Shown: positions 8,483 through 16,973 of the stretch, one piece after another
Numbering within the stretch: position 1 is the first letter of the stretch
Layout: the number at the start of each line of letters is the position of its first letter
Assembly (NCBI GenBank): GCA_045592785.1
Contig: JAZNVL010000060.1
Location: 69,362-133,361 of the forward strand
DNA length: 64,000 nt
Reading direction: 5' to 3'
Source of the DNA: RGIG8244 sp045592785
Lineage (GTDB): Bacteria; Verrucomicrobiota; Lentisphaeria; Victivallales; UBA1829
Made by a program: the position numbers and the translations under genes
The notes under the pieces: generated by a model
Told to the model about the DNA's origin: nothing
The model's database searches: none
Seen by the model: the letters and a program-made list of their open reading frames with translations, nothing else

Positions 8483-9457
8483 ATGCCGATCACAGTCAAA
8501 GACTTGTTGGAAGCCGGATGTCATTTTGGACATCAGACGAAACGTTGGAACCCGAAGATGAAAGAATTCGTCTACGGAGCCAAAAATGGAATCTCTATTA
8601 TCGACCTGACGAAGACCATTCATCAGATCGGCGATGCCTGCAATTTCCTGCAGCGCGAAGTCATGAACGGGTCCAAAGTCCTGTTCGTGGGTACCAAACG
8701 CCAGGCCCAGCAGATCGTGAAAGATACTGCTGAAACCACCGGCATGTACTATATGGCGGAACGTTGGATGGGTGGTACGCTCACCAATAACGAAACGATC
8801 CGCAAATCCATCAAGAAAATGCGCGAATATGATGCAGTTCTCGCCAATCCGGAAGCCTCCGGACTCAAGAAAAAAGAACTCGCTCTCATGGAACGCGATG
8901 TGAAGAAACTTCACCGCGACCTGGATGGTATCGCTGATATGAAGAACCTTCCCGGTGTTGTCGTTATTATCGACATCTGTCACGATGATATCGCGGTCCG
9001 CGAAGCTCGCAAACTCAATATCCCCGTCGTCGCGATCGTCGACACCAACGGAAATCCCGAACTGGCTGACTTCCCCGTCGCCGCCAACGATGACGCAGTC
9101 AAGTCCATCAAAGTGATCTTCGATACTTTCACCGAAGCCATCAAAGATGCTTCTGAAATCTACAACGTGAAAGCTGCCGAAGAACGCGCCAGAGAAGAAG
9201 AAGAAAAGGCAAAAGCAAAAGCCGAAGGCGGCGATAAGGCAAAACGTCCTGCCGCCAAAGGTGAACGCTCTTTCACGAAACGCGCTCCCCGCCGCACCAT
9301 CCGCAAGGATGCTGATGGCGAAGCAGTGGAAAAGACTGCCGGTAATGAAGAAGCCGCAGCCGAAGGCGAAGCAGTGAAAAAGCCTGCCCGTAAACGCGTT
9401 GCAAAAGAAGTGAAAACACTTTCTGAAATCAAGAAATCTGACGTCGCTGTTGAATAA
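8483..9457 (+). CDS. rpsB: 30S ribosomal protein S2
   Basis: S2 binds the head-body junction of the 30S subunit with S1 and is essential for translation. The N-terminus (PITVKDLLEAGCHFGH), the KRWNPKM motif, and the central LPGVVVIIDICHDDIAVREA segment are typical. The protein has 324 residues against ~230-270 in most bacteria. The extra ~85 C-terminal residues are rich in Ala, Glu, Lys and Arg with several EEAAAEGEAV-like stretches. The ATG at 8483 follows AAAGGCG; the open frame begins two codons earlier at a TTG. tsf follows after 29 nt. Confidence 0.97.
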   Translation: MPITVKDLLEAGCHFGHQTKRWNPKMKEFVYGAKNGISIIDLTKTIHQIGDACNFLQREVMNGSKVLFVGTKRQAQQIVKDTAETTGMYYMAERWMGGTLTNNETIRKSIKKMREYDAVLANPEASGLKKKELALMERDVKKLHRDLDGIADMKNLPGVVVIIDICHDDIAVREARKLNIPVVAIVDTNGNPELADFPVAANDDAVKSIKVIFDTFTEAIKDASEIYNVKAAEERAREEEEKAKAKAEGGDKAKRPAAKGERSFTKRAPRRTIRKDADGEAVEKTAGNEEAAAEGEAVKKPARKRVAKEVKTLSEIKKSDVAVE

Positions 9458-9486
9458 GCGATCCACTATTACACAGGAGAAATAAA

Positions 9487-10290
9487 ATGGCTGTAGTTAT
9501 TACCGCTCAGATGGTGAAAGAACTCCGCGATAAAACCGATGCCGGTATGGGCGATTGCAAGAAAGCTCTCGTGCAGACCGAAGGCGATATGCAGGCTGCT
9601 GTGGAATACCTCCGCAAAGCCGGTATTGCAAAATCTGAAAACCGTCAGGACCGCGCTACCAAAGAAGGTATGGTCTGTATCGCATGTGATGGCAAGAAAG
9701 CTGTCATGGTGGAAATCCTCTGCGAAACCGACTTCGTCGCGAAAAACGAAAAGTTCATCGAATTCGCAGAAGGTGCTGCACAGCGTATCCTCGCTTCCAC
9801 CACCGGTGAAGGCGATGTGACCGCACAGGCGCAGGAACAGGAAGCCGATGAACTCGGCGCTCTCTTTGCCAAGTTCGGTGAAAAAATGGTTCTCAACCGT
9901 GCATTCCGCATGGAATCTGAAAACACCATCGCTCCCTACGTTTACAATGGCAAGATCGGTCTTCTGACTGAAATCGCCGGTGAATTCGATGAAACGCTCC
10001 AGAAACAGATCTGCATGCACATCGTCGCTTACAAGCCCATGTATGTCCGTGCTTCTGAAGTTCCTGCCGCTGCCATCGAAAAAGAAAAAGAAATCGGTGC
10101 TGCTCAGCTCGCAGAACAGAAGAAACCTGCCGCGATCATCGAAAAGATCCTCGCCGGCAAGATCAGCAAATGGTACAGCGAAATCTGTCTCGTCGATCAG
10201 CCCTGGATGTTCGATGACAAGTCCACCCTTGGTAAGCTCTATCCGAAGGCGAACGTTGTCCGTTTCGTCCGTTGGGTCTGCGGCGAATAA
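9487..10290 (+). CDS. tsf: Elongation factor Ts
   Basis: The guanine-nucleotide exchange factor for EF-Tu. Both signatures are present: VKELRDKTDAGMGDCKKAL at the N-terminus (UBA-like domain) and CETDFVAKN near residue 80. Its 267 residues are close to the normal ~280. An ACAGGAGAAATAAA Shine-Dalgarno region precedes the ATG. It forms an rpsB-tsf operon closed by a strong terminator, with no pyrH or frr behind it as in many other bacteria. Confidence 0.97.
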   Translation: MAVVITAQMVKELRDKTDAGMGDCKKALVQTEGDMQAAVEYLRKAGIAKSENRQDRATKEGMVCIACDGKKAVMVEILCETDFVAKNEKFIEFAEGAAQRILASTTGEGDVTAQAQEQEADELGALFAKFGEKMVLNRAFRMESENTIAPYVYNGKIGLLTEIAGEFDETLQKQICMHIVAYKPMYVRASEVPAAAIEKEKEIGAAQLAEQKKPAAIIEKILAGKISKWYSEICLVDQPWMFDDKSTLGKLYPKANVVRFVRWVCGE

Positions 10291-10313
10291 TCCGCAAGGA
10301 TACCGTAAAGCTC

Positions 10314-10349
10314 AAACCGCCGGAATACGTTCCGGCGGTTTTTCTTTTT
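10314..10349 (+). terminator. Terminator of rpsB-tsf
   Basis: Perfect 12-bp stem AAACCGCCGGAA / TTCCGGCGGTTT with a TACG tetraloop, then a T-rich tail (TTTTTCTTTTT) to 10349. Confidence 0.92.
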
Positions 10350-10350
10350 A

Positions 10351-10391
10351 AAACAAAACAGCCGGAACAGGAAAGTTTCATGTTCCGGCTG
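10351..10391 (-). terminator. Terminator of thyX
   Basis: On the minus strand a perfect 11-bp stem (CAGCCGGAACA paired with TGTTCCGGCTG, 10359-10391) is followed by TTTTGTTTT. It lies back to back with the rpsB-tsf terminator. Confidence 0.85.
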
Positions 10392-10413
10392 TGATTTTTA
10401 TTTGACGGGGATC

Positions 10414-11115
10414 TTACCAGGGCTGTCCTTTTGCTTCGAAATAGGATGCCACGTTGGGGATCACAGGCTTGATCAGCTGTTTGATCGCCTTGGCATATTC
10501 CTGGATTTCCCACTGTGCGTGTTCGCTGTCACGCAGGGAGAGGAAGTGGAGCAGATTGTGCAGGTCAACCGTCGCCCAGAAAGTGACCATCATATTCTGG
10601 GGCAGCACACCGCGTGCCTGTTCACGGCACACACCGTTTTCCAGAAGTTTTTCATAAAGAGCAAGGGATTCCCGGTTGTGTTTGTCGATCATGGAACGAT
10701 ATGTTTCGTCCTGGAAATCGGGATTGTCGAAAGATGCCTGCCGATTGTTTTCCGCCTGCATACGCAGATGGGGCGGGGTATAGAATTCGATATCGATTTC
10801 CGTATAACGGCGGGAGATCTCGTTGTAGGACCAAGTACGGTGACGGTGCCACTGTCCGCGGATGAACAGAGGACAATGCACGCTGAAAGTGAACACGATA
10901 TGTTCCATAGGACTTGTATGACGGTTGTCAAGGAGATAATGCAGGAGTTTGACGTCACGTTCATCCATATCGGTTTTGATTTTGCCGAAAGAAACGCGGG
11001 CGGCGTTGACAATGGTCGCCTCTGTCCCCAGAGTGTCGATCAAGCCGACCCAACCTTGTCCGCCGAGTACGGAAACATGATTTTCCGGCGGAACATTGAT
11101 GTGCTGCTGTGCCAT
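10414..11115 (-). CDS. thyX: Flavin-dependent thymidylate synthase
   Basis: Makes dTMP from dUMP using FAD, NADPH and methylene-tetrahydrofolate. The ThyX signature RHRx5Nx2SxR is present as RHRTWSYNEISRRY at residues 91-104. Length is 233 residues, normal. A Shine-Dalgarno AAAGGATT precedes the ATG. It has its own terminator on the downstream side. The presence of ThyX suggests the organism may lack ThyA, which cannot be tested in this window. Confidence 0.96.
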   Translation of the reverse strand: MAQQHINVPPENHVSVLGGQGWVGLIDTLGTEATIVNAARVSFGKIKTDMDERDVKLLHYLLDNRHTSPMEHIVFTFSVHCPLFIRGQWHRHRTWSYNEISRRYTEIDIEFYTPPHLRMQAENNRQASFDNPDFQDETYRSMIDKHNRESLALYEKLLENGVCREQARGVLPQNMMVTFWATVDLHNLLHFLSLRDSEHAQWEIQEYAKAIKQLIKPVIPNVASYFEAKGQPW

Positions 11116-11221
11116 AATTGAGAATCCTTTTGTTAATGTAATGATTTTCCGATAAGATAACCGCTGAAATGCGGAAAGTCAAGCCCGTCTTGAAGAAAAA
11201 TTAAAAAATAAATACGTCATT

Positions 11222-12847
11222 TCATTTTATCGGAGTGTAGAACCGGATCGTACCCTGGCTGTCGCCTGTAATATTGAGATAATATGTGTTCGGTTGAGAT
11301 GGTTTTTCGATGATGTAAGCATCACAATTCCGCAGATTATTGAAGAACAGGTTCATCATGCAGAACGGATCATTTTTCTGCAGGTCTACGATCCGGTTGG
11401 AGGCGGTCCCGTCCCGGAACAACGCAACTGTATAGATCAGAGGACGGTCCCGGAGATCGGTTTTTTCAGTCAGCGGGGCAAGCGGCAGGAAGATGCAAGG
11501 CGTATCGTTGAATTGCAGTGTCACTTTCTGATGCTGAAATTTGCGCAGATCCAATGTGGTATTGTTTACCGCCTGATTCGTTACGGTCAACAGAGCCTCG
11601 CTCCGGTTGACAAGAAACAGCGAACTCAATCCGCTCCGGATCCGTTTATCCTGTTCCCCGCTGGCTGTGTCGACGTTATAAAGTACCGAATAACTTTCCG
11701 ATGGACCGTAAATCGGCAGGGATGATGCGGGCAGGTCTGCAAAGATCTCTTTTGTGATCCAACGCCATTCCGGTTCCGAAAGCGTGCGGATATTTTTGCG
11801 GAACGTTGTCATTGGGTATATGGATAACACCGCAGTAAAAAGTAAAAGGTAGACCGGTTTCAAGTGCAGGAGTGAATACATTCCGGCAAGAGAAATGGCG
11901 GCAATCACAATGACCGGTGTTACTGTGGGAAGATAAACCCGTTCCGGACCCGCTTTTGTGAATATGGCGGAACACAGTATTGCGGCAGTGAAAACGAGTG
12001 CCGCCGCCGATAAAATGCGGTATGGATTTTTCCGGATACAGACACCGACGATACATATTCCCAACGGGATCAGCAGATGAAGTTTCCACAGTGTTGTTCC
12101 GCAGAATTGAAAAAAGTCACCCACCCCGGTGATGTATGCTCCGAACTGCTGCGCCTGGCGGATCTCCTGATAAATACTGCTGTACCAGAGCAGGGCAAAG
12201 AGCATTATCGCCATCATCGCAAGCCCGGCGTAAAGATGTTTTTTCCATTCTTTCCGGAGAATAGCAAACAGGATAAATGTCCCGGATGCCGCCACCGGAA
12301 AGATCAATCCGGAAATAACAGTCAGACAGGTCATGATCCCGGTGACTGCAAAAAGCACAGCTGCTTTCCAGGATTTCGGATGTTGAAAAAGATACAGAAG
12401 CGCAAGGCAGGATGCAAGGACGAATAAGCATTGAAGTGTATATCCCCGCGCTGTCATGGTGTACTGTATAAGGTACCCATGGAATGCAGTCCAGCATGTC
12501 GCAAAGAGAACGAGCATCATATTCCGGGTCGTATGATATACGGCATAAAGAGCCAGAAGGACAGTCAGGAGTCCTGCGGCAAATGCAGGGGTTCGCAGTG
12601 CATGATATTTCATGCCGAAGACTTTGATTGCGCCCTGCACAAGCAGGGTGTGGAGCGGATGATTATTGGGTGTTGACACATCCGTAAAAACGTCATGGAA
12701 TGAAGATTTGCTGTAATGCTGCTGTGTCCAGATCTCATCATATTCCAATGCCCGGCTGGGGAGCGTTATAACCGATCCGGCAGCAGAGAGCAGTAACAGC
12801 AGAAGAGTGAAAAAGAGAAAAAACTTATTCGCTTTTGATGTAGTCAT
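11222..12847 (-). CDS. GT39/ArnT-like membrane glycosyltransferase
   Basis: 541 residues with about eleven to twelve hydrophobic segments and then a soluble C-terminal region of ~190 residues, the GT-C fold seen in protein mannosyltransferases and ArnT. The first periplasmic loop has the acidic pair in EYDEIWT and a later NNHPLHT motif, both typical of the catalytic loop. It would transfer a sugar from a polyprenyl-phosphate carrier to a periplasmic acceptor; neither is known. It begins 6 nt after the ABC ATPase stop, so the two are probably co-transcribed. Confidence 0.75.
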   Translation of the reverse strand: MTTSKANKFFLFFTLLLLLLSAAGSVITLPSRALEYDEIWTQQHYSKSSFHDVFTDVSTPNNHPLHTLLVQGAIKVFGMKYHALRTPAFAAGLLTVLLALYAVYHTTRNMMLVLFATCWTAFHGYLIQYTMTARGYTLQCLFVLASCLALLYLFQHPKSWKAAVLFAVTGIMTCLTVISGLIFPVAASGTFILFAILRKEWKKHLYAGLAMMAIMLFALLWYSSIYQEIRQAQQFGAYITGVGDFFQFCGTTLWKLHLLIPLGICIVGVCIRKNPYRILSAAALVFTAAILCSAIFTKAGPERVYLPTVTPVIVIAAISLAGMYSLLHLKPVYLLLFTAVLSIYPMTTFRKNIRTLSEPEWRWITKEIFADLPASSLPIYGPSESYSVLYNVDTASGEQDKRIRSGLSSLFLVNRSEALLTVTNQAVNNTTLDLRKFQHQKVTLQFNDTPCIFLPLAPLTEKTDLRDRPLIYTVALFRDGTASNRIVDLQKNDPFCMMNLFFNNLRNCDAYIIEKPSQPNTYYLNITGDSQGTIRFYTPIK

Positions 12848-12853
12848 GATATT

Positions 12854-13612
12854 TTAATTTTCCTTTGAGGTTCCTGTCAGTAATATGTGCTTTCCCCCGT
12901 CCTGCGTGAATACATTCTCCGCTGTTACACCGAAAATCTGCCGGATCCGGTCCGGTGTCATTATTTCCTCCGGAGTGCCCTCCGCACATATCGTCCCATT
13001 CTTCATAAAAAGAATATGGTCTGAAAAACGGGCGGCAAGGGTGAGATCATGAAGGATCAGAATAACAGTCAGATCCAGATCTTTCCGTAACTGCTGTATC
13101 ATTTCCAGACATTCAAACTGTCCCCGCGGATCAAGAAATGCCGTCGGTTCATCCAGCAGAAGCAGTTCCGGTTTCCGGATCAAGGTCATGGCGATCCATG
13201 CCCGACGCCGTTCGCCGCCCGATAACTGATGCAGTTCCCGGTGCTGTAAATGTGTCAGATCGGTCAACTGCAGAACATCGTCTTCCGTCATGGCGGAACC
13301 CGGTGCGGGATACCGTCCCCGTTGAATCAATTCTCGCACTGTGATCCCTGTGAGATCCGGCGGGTTTTGCGGGAGATATGCGATTTTTTTTGCCCGTTGG
13401 TCTGGTGGGATGGAGAACAGTTCTTTCCCTGTAAAACGTATTTCTCCGGAATCCGGTTTGAGATACGCGCTGAGCAGTCGGAGCAGTGTCGTTTTTCCGC
13501 TGCCGTTGGGCCCTGCGATGGTAAGCCATCTGCCCTGCGCCAAAGTGAAAGAAATACCGGAAAGAATGTTTTGTTTTCCGTAGGAAAAGGTCAGGTCCCG
13601 GATCTCAAGCAT
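12854..13612 (-). CDS. FecE/BtuD-type ABC transporter ATP-binding protein
   Basis: 252-residue cytoplasmic ATPase of an iron-siderophore, haem or B12 importer. Walker A is GPNGSGKTT, signature LSGGERRR, Walker B LLLLDEPTA, followed by the H-loop LILHD. The start at 13612 is supported by GGAGG 10 nt upstream; it overlaps the end of the permease gene by 8 nt, so translation is likely coupled. The longer frame to 13666 has no ribosome site. No substrate-binding protein is encoded nearby. Confidence 0.9.
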   Translation of the reverse strand: MLEIRDLTFSYGKQNILSGISFTLAQGRWLTIAGPNGSGKTTLLRLLSAYLKPDSGEIRFTGKELFSIPPDQRAKKIAYLPQNPPDLTGITVRELIQRGRYPAPGSAMTEDDVLQLTDLTHLQHRELHQLSGGERRRAWIAMTLIRKPELLLLDEPTAFLDPRGQFECLEMIQQLRKDLDLTVILILHDLTLAARFSDHILFMKNGTICAEGTPEEIMTPDRIRQIFGVTAENVFTQDGGKHILLTGTSKEN

Positions 13613-14582
13613 GATGATGTTCCCTCCGGAGCAGCCAAAGGAAAAATACGGGGCCCAGCAACGCAAGCATCAACCCCGCCGGCAGCTCGGTCGGCGGACG
13701 GAGGATACGTCCTGCGGTATCACAAAAGACTACAAGCGCACCGCCCGCCAGCGCGGAGCAGGGCAGGAGATAGCGGTGATCCGAACCGATGATGAACCGG
13801 ACAATATGCGGTGCGATCAGCCCGACGAACCCGAGGAGTCCGGCGGCACTCACCCCGGTCCCGGCGAGCAGAGACGCCAGCGCAAGGAGAATGATGCGGT
13901 CCCGTTCAAGGGAAAGTCCCAGATTGGATGCGGTTTCATCGCCCAGTTCCAGAATATTGAGTTTTCCACTGAAAAGGAACGAGGCGGTCAATGCCAGGAT
14001 CATATAAGGCAATAACAGTTTCAGGTCTGCAGAGCTTTTCATCGCAAGGGATCCGATAGCGAAATCCAGGACCTGTCCGGCTTTTTCCGGGAAACACAAA
14101 AGCAATCCGCTGGAAAACGCATTGAGCATGGCGGAAACTGCCACCCCGGAAAGGATCAGACGTACCGGATCGATACCCCGTTTCCACGCAAGCAGATAAA
14201 CCAGGATCGCCGCAAGAAAGGAACCGGCAAAGGAGACCGCCGGGAGCAGGGGGATGATCCCGGGAAACGCGAGCAGAGCCAGAAGTCCGGCAAGGCCGCC
14301 TCCGGCAGAAACGCCCAGGATCCCTGGAGATGCCAGCGGATTGCGCATGATCCCCTGAAGGATCGCGCCGGAAACGGCGAAGACGGCTCCGGTGAATATT
14401 CCCAGGATGGTGCGCGGTAAACGGATCTCCCGGAGGATGATATTATTCATATTCCAGTCCTGCCAGGGGATCGACACTGCGCCGGCAGTGAGGGAGAAAA
14501 CGCCGCAGAGAGCGAGCAGAACAAGGAGTCCTGCGGCAAAAACACCACGACCTGTGGCGGAGCGAAAGAAACGCTGCTTCAT
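13605..14582 (-). CDS. FecCD family ABC transporter permease
   Basis: Inner-membrane permease of 325 residues with ~10 transmembrane helices. Diagnostic pieces are RLPRTILGIFTGAVFAVSGAILQG, NPLASPGILGVSAGG and LLGFVGLIAPHIVRF, the last being the ATPase coupling region of BtuC/FhuB proteins. It pairs with the ATPase at 12854 to import a metal chelate such as ferric siderophore, haem or cobalamin. No cobalamin riboswitch or Fur box is evident upstream. A promoter with TTGCAA and TATATT lies just before it. Confidence 0.9.
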   Translation of the reverse strand: MKQRFFRSATGRGVFAAGLLVLLALCGVFSLTAGAVSIPWQDWNMNNIILREIRLPRTILGIFTGAVFAVSGAILQGIMRNPLASPGILGVSAGGGLAGLLALLAFPGIIPLLPAVSFAGSFLAAILVYLLAWKRGIDPVRLILSGVAVSAMLNAFSSGLLLCFPEKAGQVLDFAIGSLAMKSSADLKLLLPYMILALTASFLFSGKLNILELGDETASNLGLSLERDRIILLALASLLAGTGVSAAGLLGFVGLIAPHIVRFIIGSDHRYLLPCSALAGGALVVFCDTAGRILRPPTELPAGLMLALLGPVFFLWLLRREHHHA

Positions 14583-14616
14583 AAACCGATCCTGTAATTA
14601 TGTTATGAAATAAGGG

Positions 14617-14645
14617 AATATACTGCAAAAAACGGTTGATTGCAA
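14617..14645 (-). promoter_or_regulatory. Promoter of the FecCD-FecE-GT39 operon
   Basis: On the minus strand TTGCAA (14645-14640), 17-nt spacer, TATATT (14622-14617). A Shine-Dalgarno AGGATC follows before the ATG at 14582. Confidence 0.6.
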
Positions 14646-14695
14646 GGAGAAAAGATTTTTTTTCAAAAAAAAAGCAAAAATTTTCGATTTTACGC

Positions 14696-14723
14696 TTGCA
14701 TTTTACAAGATCGCGTGTATATT
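14696..14723 (+). promoter_or_regulatory. Promoter of the tRNA-Asp pair
   Basis: TTGCAT at 14696-14701, 16-nt spacer, TATATT at 14718-14723, 21 nt before the first tRNA. Confidence 0.55.
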
Positions 14724-14744
14724 AAGCTCCATACCAAATGATGC

Positions 14745-14821
14745 GGGGGAATAGCTCAATTGGTTAGAGTGCCACCCTGTCACGGTGGATGTTGCGGGTT
14801 CGAGTCCCGTTTCTCCCGCCA
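14745..14821 (+). tRNA. tRNA-Asp (GTC), copy 1
   Basis: 77 nt. Acceptor GGGGGAA pairs with TTCTCCC (one G-U); D arm AGCTC...GAGT; anticodon stem CCACC/GGTGG around loop CTGTCAC, anticodon GTC; T arm GCGGG-TTCGAGT-CCCGT; discriminator G; CCA encoded. Confidence 0.97.
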
Positions 14822-14880
14822 TTCTTTCTCTCAAAGAGTGGTTCCGCATCCGGTATGCTTTTCGTGTCATTTAATGATGC

Positions 14881-14957
14881 GGGGGAATAGCTCAATTGGT
14901 TAGAGTGCCACCCTGTCACGGTGGATGTTGCGGGTTCGAGTCCCGTTTCTCCCGCCA
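14881..14957 (+). tRNA. tRNA-Asp (GTC), copy 2
   Basis: Identical over all 77 nt to the copy at 14745, 59 nt downstream of it; both are preceded by AATGATGC. It ends 27 nt before the xerD start codon, so tRNA processing may release the xerD message. Confidence 0.97.
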
Positions 14958-14984
14958 TTTTTTATTTTCGCAGGACGGGATGCC

Positions 14985-15881
14985 ATGGAACGAATACTGA
15001 CTCATTTTTGTGGCTGGCTTTCCGTGGAACGTGGTCTCGGTAAACTCACTGTTCAATCTTATCACTCCGATCTCCTTGATTTTATTCATTTCCTTCAGGA
15101 TGAACTTCATGTCGATTCCTGCGAAAAAATCGATCGCGATATGATCGTGGATTACCTCGGGTCCTGTCGTGACCGCGAAATGGAAACTGCCACGCTGGCA
15201 CATCGTCTGGTGGCGATCAAGGTGTTTTTCCGTTATCTCTTTCAGGAAAAACTGGTTCCCCGCGATGTGACGGACGTCATGGATTCGCCGAAAATGTGGC
15301 GGATCCTGCCGGATTTTCTCAGCGTGGCGGAAGTGGATGCCATGCTGAAAGTCTTCCCGACAAACGCGCGGGATCCCATGCTGCTGCGCAACCGTTGTAT
15401 CCTGGAACTGCTTTATGCCAGCGGGTTGCGCGTTTCCGAGTGTGCCAATCTCACCGTCAGCGGAATCAAATTCGACGAAGAAATCGTTCGTGTGACCGGG
15501 AAGGGGCAGAAAGAACGGATCGTACCCATCGGAAAAACCGCGTTGCGCCTGATCGAACGTTATTTGCAGGAGGCGCGTCCCCAGCTGAATAAACTGGAAA
15601 ATGTTCCGAATCTATTTCTCTCTTATCGCGGAAAACCGCTCAATCGGGAATGGATCTGGGCTATGGTGAAAAAAGCGGCAGCGGATGCCGGTATCACCAA
15701 GAACATTCATCCCCATACATTACGTCATTCATTTGCCAGTCATCTGTTGCAGAACGGAGCGGATCTGCGTGTGATCCAGGAAATGCTGGGGCACGCCGAT
15801 ATCAGCACCACGCAGATCTATACCCATGTTGACAAGAAACGGCTTTTGAACATACACCGTCAGTTCCACCCACGCAGTTAA
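14985..15881 (+). CDS. xerD: Tyrosine recombinase XerD
   Basis: 298 residues, the standard Xer length. N-terminal SAM-like core-binding domain, then the catalytic domain with Arg149 in ASGLRVSE, the lysine of GKGQKER, HTLRHSF, the LGHADISTTQIYTHV segment and nucleophile Tyr279, the same position as in E. coli XerD. It resolves chromosome dimers at dif with XerC and FtsK. The ATG at 14985 follows CAGGACGGG; the frame continues upstream into the tRNA and is not used. XerC cannot be fully excluded, but the motif spacing favours XerD. A dif candidate lies at 52215 in this window. Confidence 0.9.
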   Translation: MERILTHFCGWLSVERGLGKLTVQSYHSDLLDFIHFLQDELHVDSCEKIDRDMIVDYLGSCRDREMETATLAHRLVAIKVFFRYLFQEKLVPRDVTDVMDSPKMWRILPDFLSVAEVDAMLKVFPTNARDPMLLRNRCILELLYASGLRVSECANLTVSGIKFDEEIVRVTGKGQKERIVPIGKTALRLIERYLQEARPQLNKLENVPNLFLSYRGKPLNREWIWAMVKKAAADAGITKNIHPHTLRHSFASHLLQNGADLRVIQEMLGHADISTTQIYTHVDKKRLLNIHRQFHPRS

Positions 15882-15896
15882 AGGATTTATTTCATC

Positions 15897-16973
15897 ATGA
15901 ATGTCGACCGCAAACTTTTGATCCGTCTGATCGTCCGTGCTGTTATCATCGCAGGCGGCATGTCACTTGTTTTGTATTTTTCAGCCCCCGGCAGAATGGC
16001 GGGAAAACAGAAGCAAACCCAGGCGATCCTCTTTTCCTCCATGAGTACATTCGCCTCGGCACAGTTGACCGCATCGAAAAAGGATTATTCCTTTGAGCCT
16101 GCATTCGAAACCGTGCGGGAAGAACTGAAAAGAGCGGAACGCATCTGCAATTATTTCTCCCCGGAAAGTGAATTGGGACGTCTGAATGCAACGGCGGCGG
16201 ATGCCCCGTTCGCCTGTTCCAACGAACTCTGGAAGGTCCTCACCATCGCCCGGGAATGGCATAAGAAAACGGATGGCGCGTTTGACATCACGATCACTCC
16301 CCTGATGAATCTCTGGGGATTCTATGTGAAAGAAAAGAAAGTCCCTTCCGAAGCCGGGATCACGGAAACGATGAAACTGGTCGGACTGGATAAAGTCAAG
16401 TTCGATGATGAAGCGAAAACGGTTTTCTTCCCTGTCAAAGGCATGTCACTGAATCTGGGCGGGATCGCCAAAGGATGGGCACTTGACCGGGCGGTAAATG
16501 CGGTACAGGCACTGCATCCCGAGATCACGGAAGGATTCCTGAATCTGGGCGGGAATGTGTTGGCGTTCGGCGGTACATTCAAGGGCGGTGTACGGGATCC
16601 GTTTGACCGGAACAGGGTTTGCGCCACTACGGAAATCAAGGGAAACTGTGCCATGTCGACCAGCGGGACGGCGGAACGGTTTGTGGAGATCGACGGGAAG
16701 AAATACGGACACATCATTGATCCGCGTACGGGATACCCTGTGGATCATTGTTTTTCCGCCACCGTGCTTGCGGAAAGTGCTGTTTTGAGTGATGTACTTT
16801 CCACCGCGCTTTTCGTCAATGGATTTTCTTTTGCCGCGAAGATCCCGGAAAATCCGGTGCTTCTTATCCGGCGTGACAGCAAAAATCCGGATCGGTTGGA
16901 AGTGTTGCAGACCGGTGACTGCTGGACACTTGACCTTCCGGTCACGATCCCGGAACCGGTCAAAGGTCAATGA
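15897..16973 (+). CDS. apbE: FAD:protein FMN transferase (ApbE family)
   Basis: A 358-residue, Mg-dependent enzyme that attaches FMN to threonines of exported or Rnf/Nqr-type proteins. An N-terminal hydrophobic segment (residues 8-26) anchors or exports it; no lipobox is visible. Family motifs include KTDGAFDITITPLMNLWGF, LNLGGIAKGWALD, GFLNLGGNVLAFG and HIIDPRTGYPV. It follows xerD by 15 nt and its last 14 bp overlap the convergent hydrolase gene at 16960. Confidence 0.92.
   Translation: MNVDRKLLIRLIVRAVIIAGGMSLVLYFSAPGRMAGKQKQTQAILFSSMSTFASAQLTASKKDYSFEPAFETVREELKRAERICNYFSPESELGRLNATAADAPFACSNELWKVLTIAREWHKKTDGAFDITITPLMNLWGFYVKEKKVPSEAGITETMKLVGLDKVKFDDEAKTVFFPVKGMSLNLGGIAKGWALDRAVNAVQALHPEITEGFLNLGGNVLAFGGTFKGGVRDPFDRNRVCATTEIKGNCAMSTSGTAERFVEIDGKKYGHIIDPRTGYPVDHCFSATVLAESAVLSDVLSTALFVNGFSFAAKIPENPVLLIRRDSKNPDRLEVLQTGDCWTLDLPVTIPEPVKGQ

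Noticed and set aside
14583..14744. Cobalamin riboswitch before the FecCD permease
   Set aside because: Only ~160 AT-rich bases with a plain promoter; no B12-box-like sequence seen.
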